Shown here: positions 16,572 to 25,083 of the stretch, in pieces | Position numbering within the stretch: position 1 is the first letter of the stretch | Layout: the number at the start of each line of letters is the position of its first letter | NCBI GenBank assembly: GCA_964420925.1 | Contig: CAYQVB010000155.1 | Coordinates: 1-64,000, forward strand | Length of the DNA stretch: 64,000 nt | Source of the DNA: JAJEAD01 sp964420925 | GTDB lineage: Bacteria; Pseudomonadota; Gammaproteobacteria; HK1 | Direction: 5' to 3' | Position numbers and translations under genes: made by a program | Notes under the pieces: model-generated | What the model was told of the DNA's origin: nothing | Database searches by the model: none | Seen by the model: the letters and a program-made list of their open reading frames with translations, nothing else

Positions 16572-17612
16572 ATGCAGCGTGAGCATCTTCGAGGCAAGGT
16601 GCAGACGGTTCGCGGTCCGATCGATCCGGACTCCCTCGGGCCCACTCTGATGCACGAGCACCTCGTCTGCGATATCCGCCCTCCCAGCCTGAAGACCTGC
16701 GACTGCGACTGGGGGCCGGTCACGCTCGAGAACGTGTGGGCCATCAACTACGGGGAGATCGAGTATGCACCGAGCTACGTGCTCGACATGCCCGAAGTGA
16801 TGGTCGAGGAGGTGAAGGCGATGCGCGAGGCCGGCGGCAGCGCCATCGTCGAGCTCTCGAACGGGGGCTTGAGCCCCGCGCCGGAACGGCTCCGCGAGAT
16901 CTCCGAGCGCACCGGGGTGCACGTGGTGATGGGCTGCGGGCACTACGTCGAAGAACACCAGGACCCCGCCAACCACGAACGGAACGTCGAGGACTTCGCG
17001 GCGGAGATCACCGCTCAGGTGCTCAAGGGCGCGTGGGGCACCGACATCCGGGCCGGCATCATCGGCGAGATCGGCTGCCAGTCACCGTGGACCGAGCTCG
17101 AGAAGCGGGTGATGCGGGGCGCGATTCTCGCGCAGGGAGAGACGGGCGCCGCCATCAACGTCCACCCGGGCCGCCACCCCGACCAACCCCAGGAGGTCGC
17201 GGACTTCGCCGCCGCCGAGGGCGGCGATACCGCCCGCACCGTCATCAGCCATATCGACCGCACCGTCTTCGACGACGAGCGCCTGCTGCGCCTCGCCGAC
17301 AGCGGCTGCGTGCTGGAGTTCGACCTCTTCGGCCACGAGACCAGCTACTACGCCTTCGACCTTTCCGTGGACATGCCGAACGATGCGCTGCGACTGCGGC
17401 TCATCCGCACCCTCATCGACCACGGCCACCTCGACCGAGTGCTCATCTCCCACGACATCTGCGCGCTCACCCGGCTCACCCGATTCGGCGGGCACGGCTA
17501 CGGCCACATCTTCCGCAACGTGCTCCCCATCATGCGGCGGCGAGGTTTCACCGAGACCGAGATCGATGCGATCCTCATCGACAACCCGCGCCGACTGCTC
17601 ACCATCGTGTAG
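16572..17612 (+). CDS. Phosphotriesterase-family metal hydrolase
   Basis: A 346-residue amidohydrolase-superfamily protein of the PTE-homology type. GPTLMHEHLVCDIR supplies the first metal-binding H-x-H (H28, H30), GIIGEIGCQSPWT the bridging-ligand strand, AINVHPGRHPDQP and RTVISHIDRT two further His ligands, and RVLISHDIC the C-terminal Asp. Most relatives act as lactonases or on unknown esters rather than on organophosphates. It lies downstream of the ThDP enzyme on the same strand and may open a cyclic product of the same pathway. The start has only a weak ribosome-binding site. Confidence 0.85.
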   Translation: MQREHLRGKVQTVRGPIDPDSLGPTLMHEHLVCDIRPPSLKTCDCDWGPVTLENVWAINYGEIEYAPSYVLDMPEVMVEEVKAMREAGGSAIVELSNGGLSPAPERLREISERTGVHVVMGCGHYVEEHQDPANHERNVEDFAAEITAQVLKGAWGTDIRAGIIGEIGCQSPWTELEKRVMRGAILAQGETGAAINVHPGRHPDQPQEVADFAAAEGGDTARTVISHIDRTVFDDERLLRLADSGCVLEFDLFGHETSYYAFDLSVDMPNDALRLRLIRTLIDHGHLDRVLISHDICALTRLTRFGGHGYGHIFRNVLPIMRRRGFTETEIDAILIDNPRRLLTIV

Positions 17613-17724
17613 GACAGTTCTCCAGTGCACCTTGGAATTGAGACCGTGATCACGGCTTGAATCGCCCCGAGCGCAATGATTCTGCACACCGGCTGTTCAC
17701 GACAGCAGCGGGAATTGCCAGGCA

Positions 17725-18213
17725 ATGAACAGATATAGTGTCGGTGTCTTCGCCTCCGCCTTTGACGCGAAGAACCGTATTCTGTGCGTGAGGCAGGCGT
17801 ACGGCTCCAGGAGATGGACAACACCCGGAGGAACGCTCGAACAGAACGAATGTCCATTGGCTGGAGTACTGCGGGAATTGCGAGAGGAAACGGGCTTCGA
17901 GGGCACGGTCGAAAATTTCATTGGGACGTACGTACATCTCTACAAAGAACCGAACGATGTTGTTCTCTCGTACCGAATTCGCCTGGGCTCCAGGAATTCC
18001 TGGAAGCCGAATGCGGAGATCGAAGAAATCGGATTCTTTTCCTTCGATTCACTGCCTGAGAACATCGCTTTCAATACCCAAATCCGCATAGAAGATGCAT
18101 TCTCTCGACGTTCAGGACTTACTCGCAGCTTCATTACGAAGGATTCGCTCCTGTCTCCCGCTCATTGCTCACCGGAAGATTGGGTGCCAAGGGAGAAGGG
18201 ACACGAGATCTGA
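17725..18213 (+). CDS. Nudix hydrolase
   Basis: The Nudix box is complete: G36-T-L-E-Q-N-E42, seven residues, R50-E51-L-R-E54-E55-T-G57-F, matching G-x5-E-x7-R-E-U-x-E-E-x-G-U. The enzyme should cleave a nucleoside diphosphate linked to another moiety, using Mg2+ held by the Glu residues. Length (162 residues) is normal. Upstream strands read VGVFASAFDAKNRILCVRQA. Base composition is lower in GC than neighbouring genes, suggesting a separate origin. It is not obviously in an operon. The substrate cannot be deduced. Confidence 0.85.
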   Translation: MNRYSVGVFASAFDAKNRILCVRQAYGSRRWTTPGGTLEQNECPLAGVLRELREETGFEGTVENFIGTYVHLYKEPNDVVLSYRIRLGSRNSWKPNAEIEEIGFFSFDSLPENIAFNTQIRIEDAFSRRSGLTRSFITKDSLLSPAHCSPEDWVPREKGHEI

Positions 18214-18312
18214 CCGCGCGGGAGGTCCGCCGTGAAGACGATTCATTGCGATCTGACGCCTCCTGGCTCAAGGAAGATTCCCGTTTACCCAAGCCGATAG
18301 TCAGGCTGCTTC

Positions 18313-19101
18313 ATGGACTCCAGACAAATGTCTTCAGTACAAATCGGAAAACGACGCGTGCACTACGCGTTGCCGCCGGGAGCCGATGTGGCGAAACCAC
18401 GCGGCCAGCTCGTGCTCCTGGTGCACGGTGCCTGCGACAGCTCGACCTATTGGCAGCACGTCTATAAGCACCTCCAAGTCAATCACACTCCGATCGCGAT
18501 CGATTTGCCCGGCCACGGAAACTCTGAGGGCCCGGTCCTTCGAGGCGCAGGGGAACACTTGGCTTTCCTTGCCGAGCTCGCCGATGCCCTCGGTATGCCA
18601 CCCTTCGTCTTCTGCGGACATTCCATGGGCGGGTCGATGGCGGTCGAGTTTGCACTGAACCACCCCCATCGACTCTCGGGTCTCGTGCCAGTGGGCTCTT
18701 CGCCGGACTGGGTAATCGAACAGGCGGACATCGACGCCTGGGACCGCGATCCTGACGCGACATATCGCGACAACCTCACGTATCTCTTCGCGAAGGAAAC
18801 CCCACAGGAAGTATGGGACGCCTACGACGAGCAGATTCGCGCCATTCCCGCCGCGGTGTGCAAGGCAGACTTCGAGACTTGCCGAACCTTCGACCTGTCG
18901 AGCCGGCTCGGAGAGCTAAGGGTGCCGACCGCGATTGTGACTGGAGATCAGGAGACCTGGATCGAGGGCTCGAGGAGACTGCACGAGGGCATCGCGGGAT
19001 CGCGCTTCGAAGTCGTACCGACCGCCGGCCACGCCATCGCGCTCGAACGCCCCGAGGCCCTGAACGCGGTGCTGGACCGCTTCCTCGCGTCACTCGCCTG
19101 A
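18313..19101 (+). CDS. Alpha/beta hydrolase
   Basis: A 262-residue alpha/beta-hydrolase-fold enzyme. LVLLVHGACDSSTYWQHV holds the oxyanion HG motif, IAIDLPGHGNSEGP the next strand and turn, CGHSMGGSMAVE the nucleophile elbow (Ser104), and VVPTAGHAIALERPEALN the catalytic His; VTGDQETW probably supplies the acid. There is no lid or signal peptide. The start is uncertain between 18313 and an ATG five codons later. It ends 13 bases before the sulfatase gene, whose ribosome-binding site overlaps that gap, so the two are probably co-transcribed. An esterase or amide hydrolase acting on a related sulfate ester or choline derivative is possible. Confidence 0.85.
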   Translation: MDSRQMSSVQIGKRRVHYALPPGADVAKPRGQLVLLVHGACDSSTYWQHVYKHLQVNHTPIAIDLPGHGNSEGPVLRGAGEHLAFLAELADALGMPPFVFCGHSMGGSMAVEFALNHPHRLSGLVPVGSSPDWVIEQADIDAWDRDPDATYRDNLTYLFAKETPQEVWDAYDEQIRAIPAAVCKADFETCRTFDLSSRLGELRVPTAIVTGDQETWIEGSRRLHEGIAGSRFEVVPTAGHAIALERPEALNAVLDRFLASLA

Positions 19102-19114
19102 AAGGAGGAAAACC

Positions 19115-20659
19115 GTGGCCACAGGTCAACCGAACATCGTCATCATCATGGCCGACTTCATGAGCGCTTTAGCCTTGCCCATGTACGGCAACACCACGAT
19201 CAAAGCTCCGCACATGCGGCGGCTCGGAGAGGAAGGAGTCGTCTTCGAGAACGCCTATTGCAATGCCCCGCTCTGCGCGCCGTCTCGCGCGTCCCTGCTG
19301 ACCGGCCTCCTGCCTTCAAAGGTGGGCGTCTACGACAACGGCAGCGAGCTGCCGGCCAGCATTCCCACGTTTGCCCACTATTTGCGCCTCGCGGGCTACC
19401 GGACGATTCTCTCCGGCAAGATGCATTTCGTGGGACCCGACCAGCTCCACGGGTTCGAGGAACGCCTGACGAGCGACGTGGTGCCCTCGGACTTCGGGTG
19501 GAGTCCGCAACCCGGTGGGGCACCCTGGTCCTACGGCCGGGGTGATGATGACGAGTTTCCCGACTATCCGAATCTCGATGAGGTGATCGCCGCAGGCCCC
19601 TGCATCCGAAGCCTCGGCATCGACTACGACGACGAGGTCACCTTCACCTCGGTCAACAAGATCTACCAGATGGCTCGGGAAGAGGCCGATCAGCCATTCC
19701 TCATGACCGTATCCTTCATCCAGCCTCATCCGCCCTTCGCGTCGCCGGCGGAGTACTGGAATCGCTACGACGACGGCGATATTCCCATGCCGAGCGTAGC
19801 GCCGATCCCGGTCGACGAGTACGACCCGGTGAGCCGACATCTCTACGAGTTCAGCGCCATGGGGCGAACGGACTTGAGCGACGACCACGTTCGCCGTGCC
19901 CGTCATGCCTACTTCGCAATGCTCAGCCACATCGATGACCGGGTCGGGCAGATCCTCGCTGCCCTCGAGGCAACCCGCTTCGCCCCGAACACCGTCGTGG
20001 TGATTAGCGCCGATCACGGCAACATGCTGGGAGAACGCGGACTCTGGGGCCTGCGCACCTTCTTCGAGTGGGCGGAGCGGGTGCCCCTCGTGTTCCACTG
20101 CCCCGACGCGTTTGCGGCCGCACGGGTGAATACCCCGGTCTCGCTCGTCGATCTGCTGCCGACGCTGGTGGACCTCGCGGGCGGCGAGGCGGACAGCCTC
20201 CCGAATCCTGTCGATGGCAGGAGCCTCACGGGACACCTGTGTGGGCGAGGCGATTCCCAAGAACACGACGTGCTCGCCGAGTACTGCGGAGAGGGCGTGC
20301 CGGCCCCGTGGCTAATGATAAGGCGCGGTCGCTACAAGCTCGTTCACTGCGAGCAGTCGGCGCCCCTGCTCTTCGATCTCTACGAGGGTCCCGATGAGCG
20401 CGTCGATCTGGCACAGGATCCCGCCCACGCCACGATGCGGGACGCATTGCAGCAGGAAATCCTCGAGCAATGGGACGCGGCGAGCCTGCCGGCGCTCATT
20501 GCCGAGAGCGTTCAGCGCCGCGCCACGATCTTCGAAGCGAACAGTCGTGGCCGGCCCCCGGTATGGGACCATGCGGTCGACAACGACCCCTACCGTTCCT
20601 GGCAGCGCAGCTACCGGGAAGCGTGGCAGAAGACGGAGGAACGCGCGCTGCTTCGTTAG
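19115..20659 (+). CDS. Sulfatase, choline-sulfatase-like
   Basis: A 514-residue type I sulfatase. The formylglycine motif is LCAPSRASLLTG with Cys54, so a maturation enzyme acting on C-x-P-x-R is required. IVIIMADFMSALALPMYG is the metal-binding N-terminus; the residue after Asp13 is Phe where Gln is common. SGKMHFVGPDQLHGFEERLT with DVVPSDFGWSP is the pattern of choline-O-sulfatase (BetC) rather than arylsulfatase, and ISADHGNMLGERGLW follows. The C-terminus has the usual IRRGRYKLVHCE and a final helical tail. The start is a GTG behind AAGGAGG. No betA, betB or betI genes are adjacent, so the choline product would be used elsewhere, perhaps by enzymes like the MttB homologue at 39.8 kb. Confidence 0.8.
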   Translation: MATGQPNIVIIMADFMSALALPMYGNTTIKAPHMRRLGEEGVVFENAYCNAPLCAPSRASLLTGLLPSKVGVYDNGSELPASIPTFAHYLRLAGYRTILSGKMHFVGPDQLHGFEERLTSDVVPSDFGWSPQPGGAPWSYGRGDDDEFPDYPNLDEVIAAGPCIRSLGIDYDDEVTFTSVNKIYQMAREEADQPFLMTVSFIQPHPPFASPAEYWNRYDDGDIPMPSVAPIPVDEYDPVSRHLYEFSAMGRTDLSDDHVRRARHAYFAMLSHIDDRVGQILAALEATRFAPNTVVVISADHGNMLGERGLWGLRTFFEWAERVPLVFHCPDAFAAARVNTPVSLVDLLPTLVDLAGGEADSLPNPVDGRSLTGHLCGRGDSQEHDVLAEYCGEGVPAPWLMIRRGRYKLVHCEQSAPLLFDLYEGPDERVDLAQDPAHATMRDALQQEILEQWDAASLPALIAESVQRRATIFEANSRGRPPVWDHAVDNDPYRSWQRSYREAWQKTEERALLR

Positions 20660-20794
20660 CTTTGAACCGGCACCCGGCGCCAGCCGCCCATTCAAGGCTC
20701 CTTGCCGGGACCGTATCCCGAGGTGCGCCGCAGCAGGCGTAGCTGCTCAACTTCTTCGAGCAGATCGAGTGCGAGCGCTGCGCATGCTCTTTGC

Positions 20795-21082
20795 CTACGC
20801 GGCGGCAATTCGTTCAACATTGATGGTGCTTTCCAAGTGACGAGACCGCGCAAGGTCGAAGGCCAGTTGCATGCCGAGCCACGTTTCGGGGGTGGAGCCG
20901 AACGCTTTCGACAGACGATAGGCCATCTCGATCGAAACCGACGCCTTCTCGTTGACGAGATTGGAAAGCGTCTGTCGCCCGATGCCGAGCCGCCTCGCGC
21001 CTTCGGTGACCGACAGGCCCAATGGCTTCAGGCAGTCCTCGCGAACGATGGCGCCGGGGTGGACGGGGGTGTTCATTGCCAT
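20795..21082 (-). CDS. higA: HigA-type antitoxin
   Basis: A 95-residue XRE-family DNA-binding antitoxin. It begins MAMNTPVHPGAIVREDCLKP, the standard HigA start. The helix-turn-helix is SVTEGARRLGIGRQTLSNLVNEKASVS, followed by EMAYRLSKAFGSTPETWLGMQ. It lies 11 bases downstream of a higB copy that carries an internal stop. In HigBA systems the toxin gene comes first and HigA represses the shared promoter. Here the antitoxin is intact while the toxin looks dead. Confidence 0.9.
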   Translation of the reverse strand: MAMNTPVHPGAIVREDCLKPLGLSVTEGARRLGIGRQTLSNLVNEKASVSIEMAYRLSKAFGSTPETWLGMQLAFDLARSRHLESTINVERIAAA

Positions 21083-21093
21083 GGCAGTGGCTC

Positions 21094-21372
21094 CTAGTGG
21101 TAGTCCAAGTAGTCGACATCCACGGCGTTTTCGTCCTCGAACCGAAACGTCACCCGCCAGTTGCCGGAAACCGATACCGCATGGAGTCCCCGCATGCGCC
21201 CCTTGAGGGGATGCAGGCGGAATCCGGGGATATCCATGCCCTCCGGACCGGAACTGCGATCTAGCGCGGTGAGGATCCGCAGGAGCTTCGGGGGGTGTCC
21301 GGGGGCAACTCTCGACGAGCGGCCTTGCTCATAGAGCTACTTCAGGCCGCGGTGCCGAAATGTCTTGATCAC
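21094..21372 (-). pseudogene. higB: HigB-type toxin with premature stop
   Basis: From a GTG the frame reads VIKTFRHRGLK, a TAG stop at codon 12, then LYEQGRSS and the complete family tail: KLLRILTALDRSS, MDIPGFRLHPLKG, HAVSVSGNWRVTFRFE and DVDYLDYH. Functional relatives read GLK-R-x-Y/F-E, so the TAG probably replaced an Arg codon. Everything after the stop is conserved in frame, including the NWR/TFRF strand of RelE/HigB RNases, so the inactivation looks recent. Restart at an internal ATG would lack the first helix. Confidence 0.85.
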
Positions 21373-21525
21373 TGGTGGACTGTATGGTGCCTATCGACAG
21401 TCGTCAATCATGAGGAGAAGTCAACCGAACGATATCGCGGACGACGAGTGGATGGGGAAAAGTATGCGGACGCTGAGCCCGTCTGAATGCGAAACGCGGC
21501 AGCGAGTAGCCCGCCGGCCCGCGCT

Positions 21526-22320
21526 TCACCGCCCCCGAAACTGCGGCCGGCGCTTCTCCATGAAGGCCCGGCGGCCTTCGACGTAGTCCTCGCTCGCGTA
21601 GCACTCGGCGACCAGGCGCTCGCACGTGGGAAGGTCGCGCTCCGCCGGATCCTTGAGCGCTTCGACCACGATGCGCTTGCTCGCGCGCACCGTGAGCGGC
21701 GCATTCTCGGCGATCTGCATCGCGTACTCGTCGACCGTCGCCTCCAGCTCCTCGGGGGCGACGACCCGGTTCAGGAGCCCCAGCGCGAACGCCTCCCGGG
21801 CGTCGAAGCGCCGTGCGGTGAACATGATCTCCTTCGCTCCGGCCGGCCCCACGAGATCCACGAGTTCCTTCAAGCTGTCGTACTCATAACCGAGACCGAG
21901 GCGGGCGGCAGGAATACCGAAGAGAGAGCGATCCGACGCGATGCGCAGATCGCATCCGAGGGCGATGCCCAGCCCACCGCCGATGCAGTAGCCGTCGATC
22001 CGGGCGATGGTCGGCTTCCCGCTGTCCCGGAGCGCCGTATAGCCCTCAGCGGTCTCGCGGTTGTAGGCGTCGAGGGTCTCCTTGTTGCGCTGGTTCTCGA
22101 ACTCGGAGATATCCGCACCAGCGGAGAAGGCCCGGCCCCCCGCGCCGCTCACCACGATCACGCGCACCGCGTCGTCGGCCTCGAAGGCACGCATCGCGGT
22201 GCCGATCCCGCACCACATGTCGTAGTTGATCGCGTTGTGCTTCTCGGGCCGGTTGAAGGTGAGGGTGGCAACGCCCCCGGATACCTCGGTGATCAGTGAA
22301 TCGGGCAATGCAGTAGTCAT
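21526..22320 (-). CDS. Enoyl-CoA hydratase/isomerase family protein
   Basis: A 264-residue crotonase-fold protein; ATG at 22320 chosen because sequence upstream lacks similarity. LTFNRPEKHNAIN is the first conserved motif, GRAFSAGADISEFENQ supplies one oxyanion-hole NH (Ala-Gly-Ala-Asp), and IDGYCIGGGLGIALGCDLRIAS the second. ERDLPTCERLVAECYASEDYVEGRRAFMEKRRPQF is the typical C-terminal helix region. The catalytic Glu positions of mitochondrial-type hydratases are not clearly conserved (the relevant stretch reads IPAARLGLGYEYDS), so a different crotonase reaction is possible. A CoA-transferase gene lies upstream on the same strand at 172 bases. Confidence 0.88.
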   Translation of the reverse strand: MTTALPDSLITEVSGGVATLTFNRPEKHNAINYDMWCGIGTAMRAFEADDAVRVIVVSGAGGRAFSAGADISEFENQRNKETLDAYNRETAEGYTALRDSGKPTIARIDGYCIGGGLGIALGCDLRIASDRSLFGIPAARLGLGYEYDSLKELVDLVGPAGAKEIMFTARRFDAREAFALGLLNRVVAPEELEATVDEYAMQIAENAPLTVRASKRIVVEALKDPAERDLPTCERLVAECYASEDYVEGRRAFMEKRRPQFRGR

Positions 22321-22492
22321 ATTAGGAGTCCCGCACAACGAAAGGTCGGTCGCGAACCCGAAGCGCTCGGCCCCGGGGATGCGGGAGTGTATGCGTTCTG
22401 CGTGCGGCGGGCTCCTGCGCACGGGCGAAGACGACCGAAGGCCCGCCCGTTGTCCGGCTCCACCCGGCGGCGGGACGCGGTCCGAGGAGCGT

Positions 22493-23680
22493 TCAGATGA
22501 CGCCTTGCTCCCGCAGGGAACGCAGCTCCTCGTCGCCGACTCCGAGCGCGCGATACACCTCCTCGTTGTGCTGACCGCGCTCGGGGGCTGCGTGGTAAGG
22601 CGAATCGGGAGCGCGGCTCATTCGCAGCGGCTGACCGACGAGGGCGATGTCACCGAGGCGCGGATGGTCGACGGGACGCGCCATGCCGAGGTGTTCGACC
22701 TGGGGATCCGCGAAGGTCTCGTCGATGCGGTAGATGGGACCGCAGGGCACTCCCGCCTCGTTGAGCGCCCGGATCCAGTGCGCGCTGTCGCGCCGGACGA
22801 GGCAGGCTTCCAGCGCCTCGTTGAGCGCGTCGCGGTTGGCCGAGCGCGCCTCGCCATCCGCGTAACGCGGATCCGTTTCCAGATGCCGCGCGTCCAGGGC
22901 GCGGCAGAGGCGGCGCCAGATCTCGTCGCCCGCCACCGCGACATTGATGTGGCCGTCCGCAGTCCGGAACACGCCGGTGGGGATGGTGGTGGGGTGGTTG
23001 TTGCCCGCCTGCGGGGGCACCTCCCCGTCCATGAGCCAACGTGCGGCCTGGAAGTCGAGCATCGCGATCTGGGCCTGGAGCAGGGACGTGCCCACCCACT
23101 GCCCCTCGCCGGACTGCTCGCGCTCGAGCAGCGCGACGAGAATGCCGAAGGCGCAGTACAGCCCCGCGCTCAGGTCCGCGATCGGCACTCCGGCCCGGAC
23201 CGGCCCCTGACCCGGAAGTCCGGTGATCGACATCAGTCCTCCCATGCCCTGGGCGATCTGGTCGAAGCCGGGACGGTCCGCATAGGGCCCGTCCTCCCCG
23301 AATCCGGAGATGCTGGCGTAGACGAGGCGCGGATTCACGCGGCGCAGACTCTCGTAGTCGATGCGGAGGCGCCGCTTGACCTCCGGGCGGAAGTTCTCCA
23401 CCACCACGTCCGCCCTCGCGACGAGCCGCTCGAAGAGCGCGAGGCCGTGCGGCGCCTTCAGGTTGAGGGTGACGGCACGCTTGTTGCGCTGCAGGTTCTG
23501 GAAGTCCGATCCGTCCCGTCCCCCGCTCAGGTTCGGCGCGGAATCGGCTCGCTCTGGAGGCTCGATCTTGATCACGTCGGCGCCCCAGTCCGCGAGCTGC
23601 CTCACCGCGGTGGGTCCGGCGCGCACCCGGGTCAGATCGAGCACGATGAAGCGCGACAGGGGACCTTCGCGGCGCGGCAT
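22493..23680 (-). CDS. CaiB/BaiF (class III) CoA-transferase
   Basis: A 395-residue formyl-CoA-transferase-family protein. The start at 23680 follows GGAGG and reads MPRREGPLSRFIVLDLTRVR, a typical family N-terminus; the frame is open 60 codons further upstream without similarity. WGADVIKIEPPERAD, RNKRAVTLNLKAPHGLALFERL, ADVVVENFRPEV and FGEDGPYADRPGFDQIAQGMGGLMSITG are diagnostic. The catalytic Asp should be that in GVPIADLSAGLYCA. The enzyme moves CoA between carboxylic acids; the acceptor is unknown. With the enoyl-CoA hydratase downstream it could start beta-oxidation-like breakdown of an unusual acid such as a carnitine derivative. Confidence 0.9.
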   Translation of the reverse strand: MPRREGPLSRFIVLDLTRVRAGPTAVRQLADWGADVIKIEPPERADSAPNLSGGRDGSDFQNLQRNKRAVTLNLKAPHGLALFERLVARADVVVENFRPEVKRRLRIDYESLRRVNPRLVYASISGFGEDGPYADRPGFDQIAQGMGGLMSITGLPGQGPVRAGVPIADLSAGLYCAFGILVALLEREQSGEGQWVGTSLLQAQIAMLDFQAARWLMDGEVPPQAGNNHPTTIPTGVFRTADGHINVAVAGDEIWRRLCRALDARHLETDPRYADGEARSANRDALNEALEACLVRRDSAHWIRALNEAGVPCGPIYRIDETFADPQVEHLGMARPVDHPRLGDIALVGQPLRMSRAPDSPYHAAPERGQHNEEVYRALGVGDEELRSLREQGVI

Positions 23681-23949
23681 GGGAACCTCCGGCGTTGTAC
23701 TCGAGGATCGCGGAAAGCCGTGGTGCGTCATTTTGCCCGAATCCCGCTCGAGCACCGCAAGGGTCCCCGGCGTGCGAACCCACCGGGGACGGCCCGCGCG
23801 GGCCCGGTCTCGAAGTGATATTCCCGGTCCGGGAACGCGGGCAGTCCCTGGCGACAGAAACACGGCCGCTTCGGGCGACGCCCCGTGTGCCGGTCGCAGC
23901 AGCGTGCGAAGATCGGCGCAGCATCCATCACCCGGAGAGACCTCGAGGC

Positions 23950-25038
23950 ATGAGCGAGCAGCGCATCAGAGTCGGCTTGATCGGCGCCGGCGCGAACACC
24001 ACCCGACGCCATATCCCCGGATTCCAGGCACTGAAGGGGGTGGACATAGTCGCGGTCGCCAACCGTTCCCTCGCTTCCGGGCGCCGGGTGGCGGACGCTT
24101 GCGACATCCCTCACGTGCACGAAGACTGGACGGGGATCATCCACGACGATGACGTCGACGCGGTGTGCATCGGAACCTGGCCCTACATGCACGCTACGCT
24201 CACGATCGCGGCGCTGGAGGCGGGCAAGCACGTGCTCTGCGAGGCTCGCATGGCGATGAACGCGATCGAGGCGCAGGCGATGCTCGACGTCTCGCGCTGC
24301 CATCCCGGCCAGATCGCCCAGATCGTGCCCTCGCCGATGACCCTGCCCTTCGACCGCACCATCGTGGAGATGGTGAGCGAGGGCTACATCGGCGAGCTCA
24401 TCGCGATCGACGTGCGCATCAGCGACGGCGACTTCCCCGCCTGGGACACCCCGATGCACTGGCGCGAGGATCGCGGCGTCTCCGGCAACAACGTCATGTC
24501 GATGGGAATCTGGTACGAGGCGATCCTGCGCTGGCTCGGCCCCGCGCGCAGCGTGCAGGCGCTGGGACGAAGCGTGGTGAGCCATCGCCTGGACGGAGAG
24601 GGCCACCGCCGCGCGATGAGCATCCCCGACCATGTCGAAATCATCTGCGAGATGGAGCAGGGCGGCTACCTGCGCCTGGGGATGTCCAACGTCGCCGGCC
24701 ACCTTCCCCCCGTCGAGGTGTACATCTGCGGGACCGAGGGCACCCTGCGCCTGCACAGCACCCCGGCGGCACGGAGTCCGGTGCGGAGTCCCGACGTCAT
24801 GGTGCTCGAAGCGGGACGGCGCGGGGAGAGCGGCCTCTCGCGCGTCAGGATTCCGAAGCGCAAGCAGGGCGGATGGCGCGTGGAAGAGGAGTTCGTCAAC
24901 GCCATTCGCGGCATCGAACCCGTCACCCACACCGACTTTGCGAGCGCGCTCGCCTACATGGAGTGGACGGACGCGGTGACGCGGGCGATGCGCACCGGAA
25001 CCCGGGTCGCCCTGCCGCTCGACGCCTCCGGCGTCTGA
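23950..25038 (+). CDS. Gfo/Idh/MocA-family oxidoreductase
   Basis: A 362-residue NAD(P)-dependent oxidoreductase. The Rossmann motif is VGLIGAGANTTRRHIPGF. AVANRSLASGRRVADACDIP and VDAVCIGTWPYMHATLTIAALEAGKHVLCEARMAM follow, the last being the usual E-K-P region with Arg in place of Lys (CEARMA instead of CEKPLA). That Lys is normally the catalytic one in sugar-acting members, so activity or substrate may differ. The C-terminal domain (GYIGELIAIDVRISDGDF...) is complete. It is divergent from the CoA-transferase across 269 bases and convergent with the next gene. Confidence 0.88.
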   Translation: MSEQRIRVGLIGAGANTTRRHIPGFQALKGVDIVAVANRSLASGRRVADACDIPHVHEDWTGIIHDDDVDAVCIGTWPYMHATLTIAALEAGKHVLCEARMAMNAIEAQAMLDVSRCHPGQIAQIVPSPMTLPFDRTIVEMVSEGYIGELIAIDVRISDGDFPAWDTPMHWREDRGVSGNNVMSMGIWYEAILRWLGPARSVQALGRSVVSHRLDGEGHRRAMSIPDHVEIICEMEQGGYLRLGMSNVAGHLPPVEVYICGTEGTLRLHSTPAARSPVRSPDVMVLEAGRRGESGLSRVRIPKRKQGGWRVEEEFVNAIRGIEPVTHTDFASALAYMEWTDAVTRAMRTGTRVALPLDASGV

Positions 25039-25083
25039 GGCGCCCGAGGCGCAGCGCGCGGCAGCGCGTATCCGACTCTGCGC

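Noticed and set aside
25039..25083. Convergent terminator hairpin (AGGCGCAG...CTGCGCCT)
   Set aside because: The 8-bp stem has a long GC-rich loop and no T-run on either side; too weak to call.
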